Assembly: GCA_013153375.1 (NCBI GenBank)
Contig: JAADEN010000127.1
Span: forward strand, 1 to 17,222
DNA length: 17,222 nucleotides
Direction of reading: 5' to 3'
Origin: Chloroflexota bacterium
GTDB lineage: Bacteria > Chloroflexota > Anaerolineae > Anaerolineales > DRMV01
Shown piece after piece: positions 1 to 7,536 of the stretch. Numbering within the stretch: position 1 is the stretch's first letter; each line of letters starts with the position of its first letter. The position numbers and the translations under genes were made by a program. Below the pieces are notes generated by a model, which had not been told where the DNA came from, made no database searches, and saw only the letters and a list, made by a program, of their open reading frames with translations.

Positions 1-98
1 TGGCCGACGCGCTGTACGACGCGACGGGCGTGCGCCTGCGCCGCATCCCCTTGACGCCCGAGCGGGTGTGGCGCGCGTTGCGTGGGGATGGGAGTTAG
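1..98 (+). CDS. Xanthine dehydrogenase/aldehyde oxidase-type molybdopterin-binding subunit, C-terminal end (partial)
   Basis: The reading frame beginning at base 3 is open from the window edge and stops at TAG 96-98, giving 31 residues. It reads as the tail ADALYDATGVRLRRIPLTP followed by ERVWRAL. The pattern of a (N/D)A(L/I)YDATG stretch followed by R(L/I)R-x-(I/L)P-(L/I)TPE(R/K)V is the typical C-terminus of the large molybdenum-cofactor subunit of the xanthine dehydrogenase family. Those enzymes hydroxylate purines, aldehydes or aromatic substrates together with FAD and 2Fe-2S subunits. Only the tail is visible, so the substrate cannot be judged. The stop codon runs straight into a heptamer repeat, and the next gene is convergent. 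Confidence 0.72.
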   Translation, partial: ADALYDATGVRLRRIPLTPERVWRALRGDGS

Positions 99-139
99 AG
101 GTTGGAAGTTGGAGGTTGGAAGTTGGTGGTTGGTGGTTG
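91..139. repeat. Heptamer tandem array 1 (G-A/T-G/A-GTTG)
   Basis: Six contiguous 7-bp units run from 98 to 139: GAGGTTG, GAAGTTG, GAGGTTG, GAAGTTG, GTGGTTG, GTGGTTG. A degenerate seventh unit (GGAGTTA, 91-97) overlaps the last bases and stop codon of the preceding gene. The period is exact and no spacers are present. The array sits in the 110-bp gap between two convergent genes. Its function is unknown. Confidence 0.85.
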
Positions 140-208
140 GTGAGGAATGAACCTCCGTCCGGGTTCCCTCTTGCGCGCGCATCCGCGGCAGCCTTGGTTC
201 CCCTGCCC

Positions 209-979
209 CTAAGGCCGGGTTTCGGCCACCACGGGGTTGCGCAGCACGCCCAGGCCTTCGACCTCCACCTCCACCACATCGCCGGGATGCAGAGGGCTTA
301 CCCCCGCCGGTGTGCCCGTGAGGATGACATCCCCCGGCAAGAGGGTCATCACCGACGAAATGTAGGCGATGAGTTGCGGGATGGAAAAGACCATCTCCCG
401 GGTGAAGCCCAACTGGCGCTCCTCGCCGTTGACGCGCGCCATGACCGCGACATCGGTGGGGTCGAATTCGGTGTCCACCCAGGGGCCCAGGGGCGCGAAG
501 GTGTCGAAGCCCTTGGCGCGCGTCCACTGACCGTCCCGGCGTTGCAGGTCGCGGGCGGTCACATCGTTGGCCACGGTGTAGCCCCAGACATAGTCCCAGG
601 CCTCGTCGGGCCGAATCCAGCGCCCGCGGCGGCCGATGACCACCGCGAGTTCGGCCTCGTGCTCCACCTGCTTGGATTGGGGCGGCAGCACGATGGCCTC
701 GCCGGGGCCGATGAGGGCCGAGGGGGGCTTGAGGAAGATGAGGGGCGTCTTGGGCACTTCGGCCCCGTGTTCGGCCGCGTGCGCGGCGTAGTTGCGTCCC
801 ACGCACACGATCTTGGAGGGCTGCACCGGCGGCAGCAGGCGCACCTCGTCCAGGGGCAGGGTGGCCTCGCCCCGCTCGTATTCGCCCCACGGCGAACCCG
901 TCACCGGCCCGACCTTGCCGTCATAGACCCAGCCGTAGCGGGGCCGTCCGTCCGCGTCCACATAGCGCACCCAACGCAT
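209..979 (-). CDS. Fumarylacetoacetate hydrolase (FAH) family protein
   Basis: This 256-residue protein belongs to the FAH superfamily, metal-dependent enzymes that hydrolyse or decarboxylate 2-oxo/2-hydroxy dioate intermediates of aromatic degradation; some act on acylpyruvates or oxaloacetate. A short N-terminal region leads into KIVCVGRNYAAHAAE (56-70). The metal-site motif EHEAELAVVIG (106-116) offers Glu108 and Glu110, and Asp139 in GYTVANDVTARDLQ is the expected third ligand. KGFDTFAPLGP (156-166) and TGTPAGV (221-227) complete the signature. The start is ATG at 979 with GGAGGCAAAGGCTC just upstream. Length is typical of the bacterial single-domain form. It lies 29 nt downstream of the ThiS-like gene and probably shares its transcript. 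The substrate cannot be told from sequence, and no catabolic partner is adjacent. Confidence 0.9.
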   Translation of the reverse strand: MRWVRYVDADGRPRYGWVYDGKVGPVTGSPWGEYERGEATLPLDEVRLLPPVQPSKIVCVGRNYAAHAAEHGAEVPKTPLIFLKPPSALIGPGEAIVLPPQSKQVEHEAELAVVIGRRGRWIRPDEAWDYVWGYTVANDVTARDLQRRDGQWTRAKGFDTFAPLGPWVDTEFDPTDVAVMARVNGEERQLGFTREMVFSIPQLIAYISSVMTLLPGDVILTGTPAGVSPLHPGDVVEVEVEGLGVLRNPVVAETRP

Positions 980-1008
980 GAGCCTTTGCCTCCTGAGAAA
1001 ATCGGGCT

Positions 1009-1212
1009 TTAGCCGCCCGCGGTCATGTGGATGACCTTGACCCGGTCCCCGTCCTGCAGGGTGTAGGTATCCCACTGGTCTCGGGGTACGATGGTGCCGT
1101 TGACCGAAATCACCAGCCGGGGGAACGAGAACTTGAGGTCGTTCAGCAGATCCCGGATGGTCATCCCGGGGCGCCAGCGCACCTTGTAGCGACCGTCGTT
1201 GACCATGATCAT
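1009..1212 (-). CDS. ThiS/MoaD-family sulfur carrier protein (ubiquitin-like)
   Basis: This is a 67-residue beta-grasp protein ending in Gly66-Gly67, the C-terminal diglycine that is adenylated by a MoeB/ThiF enzyme and converted to a thiocarboxylate. The stretch VISVNGTIVPRDQWDTY (34-50) followed by LQDGDRVKVI (52-61) matches the ThiS pattern (VNG, PR..W, L.DGD...) better than MoaD. The start is the first ATG of ATG-ATC-ATG, with AAGGAG nine bases upstream (AAGGAGCAAGGGACC). A longer in-frame ORF to about 1320 is not used, because it overlaps the promoter box. The presumed activating enzyme lies just upstream on the same strand. No thiG, thiH or moaE is visible, so the destination of the sulfur (thiamine, molybdopterin, tRNA or another metabolite) is open. 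Confidence 0.85.
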   Translation of the reverse strand: MIMVNDGRYKVRWRPGMTIRDLLNDLKFSFPRLVISVNGTIVPRDQWDTYTLQDGDRVKVIHMTAGG

Positions 1213-1245
1213 GGTCCCTTGCTCCTTGCCTGAGAGATCGGATTC

Positions 1246-1290
1246 GGCCGGGTGGTCGGCCCGCGTCCCCGGGGATGGGCGGCCCACCCC
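1246..1290 (-). other. Structured leader of the ThiS-like gene
   Basis: Read on the minus strand, the stretch of about 100 nt between the -10 box (1319-1324) and the ATG at 1212 contains two hairpins. One is GGGGTGGG/CCCATCCCC (1271-1290), a CCG loop with one bulged base. The other is GGCCG/CGGCC (1246-1261). They are followed by CTCTCAGGCAAGGAG at the ribosome binding site. I do not recognise a known riboswitch. Confidence 0.4.
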
Positions 1291-1318
1291 TCGCCCTCGC
1301 GAGCGGCGGGCGTCTTCC

Positions 1319-1324
1319 ATTGTA
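1319..1324 (-). promoter_or_regulatory. -10 box TACAAT for the ThiS-FAH genes
   Basis: On the minus strand TACAAT (one mismatch to TATAAT) sits in the context GCGGTACAATGGAAGA. The same 13-mer GTACAATGGAAGA occurs at the promoter of the metal-binding lipoprotein gene (15064-15069). TTGACC at 1346-1351 is 21 nt away, too far for a standard -35. Confidence 0.5.
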
Positions 1325-1342
1325 CCGCGGCCCAGGCCGCGG
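1325..1342. terminator. Perfect 8-bp inverted repeat after the MoeB gene
   Basis: CCGCGGCC-TG-GGCCGCGG on the minus strand begins five bases after the moeB stop codon (1348-1350) and ends directly at the TACAAT box. It has no U-tract. It may end or pause the upstream transcript, or act as an operator at the downstream promoter. Confidence 0.45.
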
Positions 1343-1347
1343 CAGGG

Positions 1348-2507
<1,160 letters not shown>

Positions 2508-2508
<1 letters not shown>

Positions 2509-2870
2509 CAGGTCTCCTCCCCGGGGGAAGCGGCCTCTTGGGCCGCGCGGGCCTCCCGGGCCGCGGTGCACTCGGGGCAGGGGCAGATGTCGCGCAGGTA
2601 GTCCCAGTTGTAGATGCCGTGCGCGTGGCCGTCGCCCCAAATCAGGTTGAGCGCGTAGTTGCCCACGGGCGCGATGCCATCGAGCCGAAAGGCCACATCG
2701 AGCAGGATCTTGGGCGTGTTCTGGCTGCGGTCCTTGACGCACGCGGCGCAGGGGCATTGCTCGCGCAGGTAGCGGAAAGGATACTCGCTGTGATGGCCGT
2801 CGGTCCAGTCGATGACCAGCACCTGGCGGGGATAGTCCACCCGGACGCGTTGCGGGGAGTGTTTGTACAT
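2508..2870 (-). CDS. DUF971 (GBBH-like N-terminal domain) protein with two CPCxxC clusters
   Basis: This is a 120-residue small protein of the DUF971 family, the domain that precedes gamma-butyrobetaine hydroxylase and is fused to Mrp/HCF101 Fe-S scaffold proteins. The core LVIDWTDGHHSEYPFRYLRE (18-37) and NLIWGDGHAHGIYNWDYLR (75-93) are family signatures. Each half is followed by a cysteine cluster: CPCAAC (39-44) and CPCPEC (96-101). Six cysteines in two matching motifs suggest a metal or Fe-S site, which is inference. The start ATG at 2870 has AAGGAG seven bases upstream. It is first in a minus-strand operon with the MoeB fusion, while mrp lies across the nuo genes on the other strand. The biochemical role of free-standing DUF971 proteins is not settled. 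Confidence 0.9.
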
Positions 2871-2898
2871 GGGCGTCTCCTTGCCGCCGAAGGTCGGC

Positions 2899-2927
2899 GC
2901 CGGGCCGGGGCCGCGCGGTGGCCCGGC
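2899..2927 (-). other. Hairpin in the DUF971 5' leader
   Basis: GCCGGGCC (2899-2906) and GGCCCGGC (2920-2927) form a perfect 8-bp stem with a 13-nt loop. It lies between the minus-strand -10 box (2941-2946) and the ribosome binding site of the DUF971 gene. Confidence 0.45.
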
Positions 2928-2940
2928 TCGGCGTGGCTGT

Positions 2941-2946
2941 ATTGTA
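2941..2946 (-). promoter_or_regulatory. -10 box TACAAT for the DUF971-moeB operon
   Basis: The minus strand reads GGTACAATACAGCC, the same GGTACAAT word as upstream of trmD. The predicted start near 2934 gives a leader of about 60 nt. No convincing -35 is seen; the upstream DNA is the 45-nt dispersed repeat. Confidence 0.5.
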
Positions 2947-2951
2947 CCATT

Positions 2952-2996
2952 CGCGGCGCCCGCGGGCCGTTCGCGGAGCCGTTCCCCCAGAAAAAG
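2952..2996. repeat. Dispersed 45-nt repeat, copy 1
   Basis: 41 of 45 bases match 10284-10328, in the same orientation. The core CGCGGGCCGTTCGCGGAG is identical and is followed by a C-run and an A-rich tail (AGAAAAAG here). A CCGCG/CGCGG hairpin can form in both copies. Here it lies between divergent promoters. Confidence 0.8.
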
Positions 2997-3044
2997 CAAA
3001 ATAGTTTTTGCGAAACGGATGCGTTTAAGCAAATTGCGATTTGC
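2996..3044. promoter_or_regulatory. Three consecutive dyads upstream of the nuoB promoter
   Basis: GCAAAA-TAGT-TTTTGC (2996-3011), AAACG-GATG-CGTTT (3013-3026) and GCAAAT-TGCG-ATTTGC (3029-3044) are three perfect inverted repeats with 4-nt centres. Their dyad axes are 16 and 17 bp apart. The segment is AT-rich in otherwise GC-rich DNA and lies just upstream of the nuoB -10 box. It may be a tandem operator; the regulator is unknown. Confidence 0.5.
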
Positions 3045-3066
3045 AAAAGTGGCCGCGATTTTGGGG

Positions 3067-3072
3067 TATAAT
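3067..3072 (+). promoter_or_regulatory. -10 box TATAAT for the nuo operon
   Basis: TTGGGGTATAATGGGC contains a perfect TATAAT. TTGCAA at 3041-3046 is the nearest -35 candidate, but the spacer is 20 bp. The predicted transcript has a leader of about 55 nt before nuoB. Confidence 0.65.
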
Positions 3073-3134
3073 GGGCCCGGCTTTGTGGAGGCCCCCTGGC
3101 CGCAAGGCGCAGGCATCCTCAGGAGGAAACAGCG

Positions 3135-3791
3135 ATGAAGCGACCCAACGGCGACGAACTCCAAAAGCCGGGGTACGAGATCCCCGACGAACTCAAGGGC
3201 AGCGTGGTGGTCACGACGCTGAACCGGCTGTACAACTGGGGCCGCCGCAACTCGGTGTGGCCCATGATGTTCGGCCTGGCGTGCTGCGCCATCGAGATGA
3301 TCGCCACCGCGGCCAGCCGCTATGACCTGGCCCGCTTCGGCATGGAGGTCATGCGGCCCAGTCCGCGGCAGTCGGATGTGATGATCGTCTCGGGCACGGT
3401 GACCAAACGCATGGCGCCCCTCATCGTGCGGCTGTACAACCAGATGCCCATGCCCAAGTATGTGATTGCCATGGGCGCGTGCGCCTCAGGCGGCGGGCCC
3501 TTCAAAGAGGGTTACAATGTGGTCTCGGGCGTGGACAAACTCATCCCCGTGGATGTGTACATCCCCGGCTGCCCGCCGACCCCCGAAGCCTTACTCTTCG
3601 GCCTGATGAAATTGCAGCAGAAAATCGAAAAGCAGTCCTTCAAAGAGGTGTACACCAAGCCCGATTACATCCCCGAGCCGGTGTTGGGCCCTGACCTGAT
3701 GGACCCGCGCGACTACCCCAAGATTCGGGAGTACACCCAGAAGAAACTGCAAGAACTGCAAGAGCAGGCCGCGCAGGCCGCGCAAGGATAG
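3135..3791 (+). CDS. nuoB: NADH-quinone oxidoreductase subunit B
   Basis: This 218-residue NuoB carries the terminal [4Fe-4S] cluster N2 of complex I, which hands electrons to quinone at the NuoB/NuoD interface. The four expected ligands are present: tandem Cys50-Cys51 in LACCAIEM, Cys116 in GACASGGGP and Cys146 in PGCPPTPEAL. The start has AGGAGG 8 bases upstream. The family core ends near residue 165. The remaining 50 residues form a polar tail ending in a Q/A/E-rich stretch likely to be helical, longer than in the shortest homologues. It is first in the nuoB-CD-I cluster, 25 nt before nuoCD. No nuoA precedes it; the upstream neighbour is divergent DUF971. The promoter at 3067 and the dyads at 2996-3044 are its visible control region. 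Confidence 0.97.
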   Translation: MKRPNGDELQKPGYEIPDELKGSVVVTTLNRLYNWGRRNSVWPMMFGLACCAIEMIATAASRYDLARFGMEVMRPSPRQSDVMIVSGTVTKRMAPLIVRLYNQMPMPKYVIAMGACASGGGPFKEGYNVVSGVDKLIPVDVYIPGCPPTPEALLFGLMKLQQKIEKQSFKEVYTKPDYIPEPVLGPDLMDPRDYPKIREYTQKKLQELQEQAAQAAQG

Positions 3792-3816
3792 TTCCTGGCA
3801 GGCAAAGGAGGCAATC

Positions 3817-5562
3817 ATGGCGCAACCGGCTGTCGCGGCGCCCGATTTGACGGCCCGCTTCCCCGACCTGGTAACCCCCGACACGCGCAAAGGCTATTCG
3901 GGCTACATCGTCAAGCCCGAGGGCCTGCTGGAGTTCGCCCGCGCGCTGCGGGACGAATACGGCTACGACTACCTCTCGTCCCTCACGGGCGTGGACTACC
4001 TGCCCGAGGGCCAGATGGAGGTGGTCTATCACGCCTACAAGATCACCGGCGGCCCGCCGTTGGTGTTCAAGGTGCAGGTGCCCCGGGAGGACCCGGTGGT
4101 GCCCTCGGTCACTTCCATCTGGCCGGGCGCGAACTTCCAGGAGCGGGAGGCCTGGGACTTGCTGGGCATCCGCTTCGAGGGGCACCCCAACCTCAAGCGC
4201 ATCTTGCTGTGGGAAGGCTTTTGGGGCCATCCCCTGCGCAAGGACTGGCGGGAGCCGTACTACGAGGGCGAGCACAAGCCCTTCAAGAACCGCACCGCGG
4301 GCCCGCACTTCTGGCATGAAGACCACACGCCCTTCGGCAAGAATGTGGACTATCCGCCGGGCTTCGACCCCTACGCGTGGGACCCCGAGACCGCGGACGA
4401 GGTGCTGTATCAGTCCGTGATCCAGCGCACCCGCAAGCCCCGGCAGGAGGAACTGCACAGCGAGCAGGTGGTGGTCAACCTGGGCCCGCAGCACCCGTCC
4501 ACCCACGGCGTGTTCCGCATGATCGCCACGCTGGACGGCGAGACCGTGGTCGCGCTGGAGCCCGTGATGGGCTATCTGCACCGCAACCACGAGAAGATCG
4601 GCGAGCGGAACACCTGGATCATGAACATCCCCTACACCGACCGGCTGGACTACATCACCGCGATGAGCAACAACTTCGGCTATGTGCTGGCGGTGGAGAA
4701 ACTCATGGGCCTGGAACCGCCCGAGCGGGCCCAGTACCTGCGGGTCATCATGGCCGAGTTGACCCGTGTGATGAACCACCTGTGGGCCATCGGCTTCTTG
4801 CTCAACGACCTGGGCGCGTTCTTCACCCCCGCGCTGTACGCGCTGGAAGAGCGGGAACTGATCCTGGATGTGTTCGAGGCGGCCAGCGGCTCGCGCATGA
4901 TGAACAACTACATGCGTTTCGGCGGCGTGGTGCGCGACATCCCCGAGGATGCGTGGGACATGCTGGTCAAGTTGGTCACCGACCGGCTGCCGCGCAAGAT
5001 CGACGAGTTGGACCGCTTCTTGACCCACAACGAACTGGTCCGCAGCCGCTGCATGGGCGTGGGCGTGCTGACCCCCGAGCAGGCCATCGCGTTCTCCACC
5101 GCGGGGCCGGTGCTGCGGGCCTCGGGCGTGCCCTACGATGTGCGCCGCGCGGAGCCTTACGGCATCTACGACCGCTTCGACTTCGATGTCGCGGTGCGCT
5201 ATCACGGCGATGTGTACGACCGCTACCTCATCCGTCTGGACGAGGCCCGGCAGAGCCTGCGCATTTTGCAGCAGGCCATCCGCGACATCCCCGAGCGGGG
5301 CGCGCCCCTGTTGGCCGGCAAGCCCCAATATCAGGTGCGGGTGCCCGCGGGCGAGGCCTACGGCCGGGTCGAGGGCCCCAAGGGCGAACTGGGCTTCTAT
5401 GTGGTCTCGACGGGCAAGACCAACCCGTGGCGCTATCATGTGCGCGCGCCTTCGTTCATCAACTTGACGGCATTGGAGGCCATGTCCATCGGCAACAAAG
5501 TGGCCGACCTGGTCATCATCCTGGGCTCCATCGACATCGTGTTGGGCGAGGTGGACCGGTAG
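3817..5562 (+). CDS. nuoCD: NADH-quinone oxidoreductase fused subunits C and D
   Basis: This is a 581-residue single-ORF fusion of the 30-kDa (NuoC) and 49-kDa (NuoD) peripheral-arm subunits. The NuoC part (about 1-180) contains its hallmark EREAWDLLGIRFEGHPNLKR (109-128). A linker of about 35 residues (180-215) leads to NuoD, which opens with VVNLGPQHPSTHGVFRM (219-235). Its HPSTH (226-230) lines the quinone pocket, and MGYLHRNHEKI follows. The protein ends in the usual DIVLGEVDR. The start ATG has AAAGGAGG six bases upstream. Fused NuoCD is known in enterobacteria and scattered other phyla, while many relatives keep two genes. No frameshift or stop breaks the junction. nuoI follows after 55 nt, without the nuoH that usually separates them. 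Confidence 0.96.
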   Translation: MAQPAVAAPDLTARFPDLVTPDTRKGYSGYIVKPEGLLEFARALRDEYGYDYLSSLTGVDYLPEGQMEVVYHAYKITGGPPLVFKVQVPREDPVVPSVTSIWPGANFQEREAWDLLGIRFEGHPNLKRILLWEGFWGHPLRKDWREPYYEGEHKPFKNRTAGPHFWHEDHTPFGKNVDYPPGFDPYAWDPETADEVLYQSVIQRTRKPRQEELHSEQVVVNLGPQHPSTHGVFRMIATLDGETVVALEPVMGYLHRNHEKIGERNTWIMNIPYTDRLDYITAMSNNFGYVLAVEKLMGLEPPERAQYLRVIMAELTRVMNHLWAIGFLLNDLGAFFTPALYALEERELILDVFEAASGSRMMNNYMRFGGVVRDIPEDAWDMLVKLVTDRLPRKIDELDRFLTHNELVRSRCMGVGVLTPEQAIAFSTAGPVLRASGVPYDVRRAEPYGIYDRFDFDVAVRYHGDVYDRYLIRLDEARQSLRILQQAIRDIPERGAPLLAGKPQYQVRVPAGEAYGRVEGPKGELGFYVVSTGKTNPWRYHVRAPSFINLTALEAMSIGNKVADLVIILGSIDIVLGEVDR

Positions 5563-5617
5563 CCCTCGGGCTGTCGGCCATCCGCGGTCGGCGACCGGCT
5601 TCTCTCTGGAGGCACCT

Positions 5618-6232
5618 ATGGACGGACGCGGCATTCTCAACGGCCTGGCCGTAACCATCAAACACTTCATCGCCACTTATGTGGACGATTTCAAGCGCAA
5701 GAACCGCTACTTCACCCCCGAGGGCGTCAAGTATCGCTCCAGCCCCGAGGTGGAGGGCATCTTCACCATCCAGTACCCCGAAGAACGCCGCATTCTGCAC
5801 GAGAACTTCCGCTACATTCCCTTCCTGGTCTATGACGAAGGGGAAGACGGCCAGCGCGACATCCGCTGCACCGCGTGCGGCATCTGCGCCAAGGTGTGCC
5901 CCGCGCAGACCATCTGGATCGTGCGGGCCAAGGACCCCGAGACGGGGCGGCCCCTGTCCAAGCCCGCGGAGTTCTACATCGACACCACCCTGTGCATGAA
6001 CTGCGGGCTGTGCGCGGAGTTCTGTCCCTTCGACGCCATCATCATGGACCACGACTACGAGATCGCGGTGTACAGCAAGGACCACATGGTGTTCGACCTG
6101 GAGCGGCTGCTCAAGTCCGCGTCGTACTATCAGCGCATTCGCCCCACCCAATACGCGGAGAAGGCCGCGGAGCGGGAGGCCAAGGCCAAAGCCAAGGCGG
6201 CCAAGGCTGCCCGCCGTGGGGCCAAGAAGTAA
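5618..6232 (+). CDS. nuoI: NADH-quinone oxidoreductase subunit I (2x[4Fe-4S] ferredoxin)
   Basis: This 204-residue NuoI binds clusters N6a and N6b, which pass electrons toward N2 in NuoB. Two ferredoxin motifs are complete: CTACGICAKVCP (Cys84, 87, 90, 94) and CMNCGLCAEFCP (Cys126, 129, 132, 136). The amphipathic N-terminal region (about 1-25) that docks on the membrane arm is present. The final 24 residues are a K/A/E-rich tail, an extension beyond the conserved domain. CTGGAGGC before ATG 5618 is a good ribosome binding site. A small hairpin CGGTC-GGC-GACCG (5585-5597) lies in the gap after nuoCD. mrp follows 149 nt downstream behind a strong hairpin. Confidence 0.96.
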   Translation: MDGRGILNGLAVTIKHFIATYVDDFKRKNRYFTPEGVKYRSSPEVEGIFTIQYPEERRILHENFRYIPFLVYDEGEDGQRDIRCTACGICAKVCPAQTIWIVRAKDPETGRPLSKPAEFYIDTTLCMNCGLCAEFCPFDAIIMDHDYEIAVYSKDHMVFDLERLLKSASYYQRIRPTQYAEKAAEREAKAKAKAAKAARRGAKK

Positions 6233-6270
6233 TTGCATCGCATCCCCGATCACCCTGACGAACCCAATCC

Positions 6271-6304
6271 CGCCGGGAGGGACGCACCCGCGTCCTTCCC
6301 GGCG
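6271..6304 (+). terminator. 15-bp hairpin between nuoI and mrp
   Basis: CGCCGGGAGGGACGC (6271-6285) pairs with GCGTCCTTCCCGGCG (6290-6304) around an ACCC loop, with one G-U wobble. No U-tract follows. It could be a partial terminator, a 3'-end stabiliser for the nuo transcript, or a processing site. A second stem CCCCGCC/GGCGGGG (6313-6319, 6336-6342) follows before the mrp ribosome binding site. Confidence 0.6.
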
Positions 6305-6381
6305 CGCGTGGGCCCCGCCCGGAGGGCATCCCCCAGGCGGGGAGGGGATGGGTGACGCTCTTTTCGCAGGAGGCAAACCTC

Positions 6382-7467
6382 ATGGCTGTGACCCGTGAGC
6401 AGGTTTTGGACGCGTTGCGGCAGGTCATGGACCCCGAACTGGGGCAGGACCTGGTGACCCTCAACATGGTGGACGACATCGCCATCGAAGACGGCAAGGT
6501 GCTGGTCACCATCATGCTGACCACGCCCGCGTGCCCGCTGAAGGGGCAGATCGCGGAGGATGTGCGCCGCGCGGTGGCCGCGCTGCCCGGCGTGGAGGCC
6601 GTGGAGGTCAAGTTGGACGCGACGGTGCCCCAGGGCATCCGGGGCGTGGTGCCCGTCAAGGCCAAGAACGCCATCGCGGTGGGCTCGGGCAAAGGCGGCG
6701 TGGGCAAGACCACCATCGCGGTCAACCTGGCCGTGGCCCTGGCCGCCAAGGGCGCCAGGGTGGGCCTCATCGACGCGGACATCTACGGCCCCAATGTGCC
6801 CACCATGATGGGCGTGTTCCGCCTGCCGCCCCTCACGCCCGAGGGCAAGATCCGCCCCGCGGAGGCCTACGGCGTGAAGGTCATCTCCATCGGCTTCATG
6901 GTGCCGCCCGACCAGCCCCTCATCTGGCGCGGGCCCATGCTGCACTCGGCCATCCGCCAGTTCCTCACCGATGTGGACTGGGGCGAGTTGGACTACCTCA
7001 TCGTGGACCTGCCTCCGGGCACGGGCGACGCGCCGTTGAGCCTGGCCCAGGTGCTGCCCCTGAGCGGCGGCATCGTGGTCACCCTGCCCCAGCAGGTGTC
7101 GCTGGACGACGCGCGGCGGGCCCTGGAGATGTACCGCAAACTCAATGTGCCCGTACTGGGCGTGGTGGAGAACATGAGTTATCTGGAACTGCCCGACGGC
7201 ACCCGCATGGACATCTTCGGCCACGGCGGGGGCGAGGCCCTGGCCCGGGAGACGGGCGTGCCCTTCCTGGGCGCCATCCCCATGGACCCCGAGGTGCGCA
7301 AGGGCAGCGACGCGGGCAAGCCCGTGGTCATCACCCAGCCCGAATCGCCCGTGGCCAAGGCCCTGGACGCGCTGGCCGAGCGGGTGGCCGCGCAGGTGAG
7401 CGTGCAGGCCCTGAAGCGCGGCGGCATGTCGGTGGTGCCCATCGAGATCGTGGAGCCGGAGGAGTGA
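6382..7467 (+). CDS. mrp: Mrp/ApbC family iron-sulfur cluster carrier ATPase
   Basis: This 361-residue P-loop NTPase carries and transfers Fe-S clusters; the mitochondrial relative Ind1/NUBPL assembles complex I. The N-terminal MIP18/DUF59 domain (1-85) includes the family TPACPLK with Cys51. The deviant Walker A GSGKGGVGKTT (101-111) is intact, followed by DADIYGPNVPTMMG (131-144) and DLPPGTGDAPLS (209-220). The C-terminal CXXC that holds the bridging cluster in classical Mrp is absent: where CPxC is expected after ENMSY the sequence is LELPDGTRMDIFG (268-280). Cys51 is the only cysteine. Related CXXC-less forms occur in Actinobacteria and Chloroflexota, from family memory. The start at 6382 has AGGAGG upstream; an in-frame GTG at 6352 lacks a good site. 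It sits behind nuoI, pointing to Fe-S loading of complex I. Confidence 0.93.
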   Translation: MAVTREQVLDALRQVMDPELGQDLVTLNMVDDIAIEDGKVLVTIMLTTPACPLKGQIAEDVRRAVAALPGVEAVEVKLDATVPQGIRGVVPVKAKNAIAVGSGKGGVGKTTIAVNLAVALAAKGARVGLIDADIYGPNVPTMMGVFRLPPLTPEGKIRPAEAYGVKVISIGFMVPPDQPLIWRGPMLHSAIRQFLTDVDWGELDYLIVDLPPGTGDAPLSLAQVLPLSGGIVVTLPQQVSLDDARRALEMYRKLNVPVLGVVENMSYLELPDGTRMDIFGHGGGEALARETGVPFLGAIPMDPEVRKGSDAGKPVVITQPESPVAKALDALAERVAAQVSVQALKRGGMSVVPIEIVEPEE

Positions 7468-7476
7468 GGGGGGCGC

Positions 7477-7528
7477 GAGCAGCAGGAAGCGACGAGTAGC
7501 AGGAAGCGGGGAGCGGGGAGCAGGGAGT
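7477..7528. repeat. Heptamer tandem array 2 (RGGRAGC)
   Basis: Two heptamers (GAGCAGC, AGGAAGC; 7477-7490), a 3-nt GAC, then five more (GAGTAGC, AGGAAGC, GGGGAGC, GGGGAGC, AGGGAGT; 7494-7528) begin ten bases after the mrp stop. The 17-bp unit 7477-7493 is repeated at 7494-7510 with two mismatches. Confidence 0.8.
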
Positions 7529-7536
7529 GGGACGGA

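Noticed and set aside
1225..1240. CTCTCAGGCAAGGAG (minus strand) as a glycine riboswitch
   Set aside because: Only the 3' conserved word is similar. The GGAGAG partner and the conserved core of the aptamer are absent in the short leader.
3640..5676. Very long open frame antisense to nuoCD
   Set aside because: Frames opposite GC-rich genes stay open because of codon bias. Its translation is H/G/V/A-rich with no domain, and the plus strand has certain nuo genes.
6352..6381. Ten-residue N-terminal extension of Mrp from GTG 6352
   Set aside because: AGGAGG sits correctly for ATG 6382, and the MIP18 domain begins directly there.
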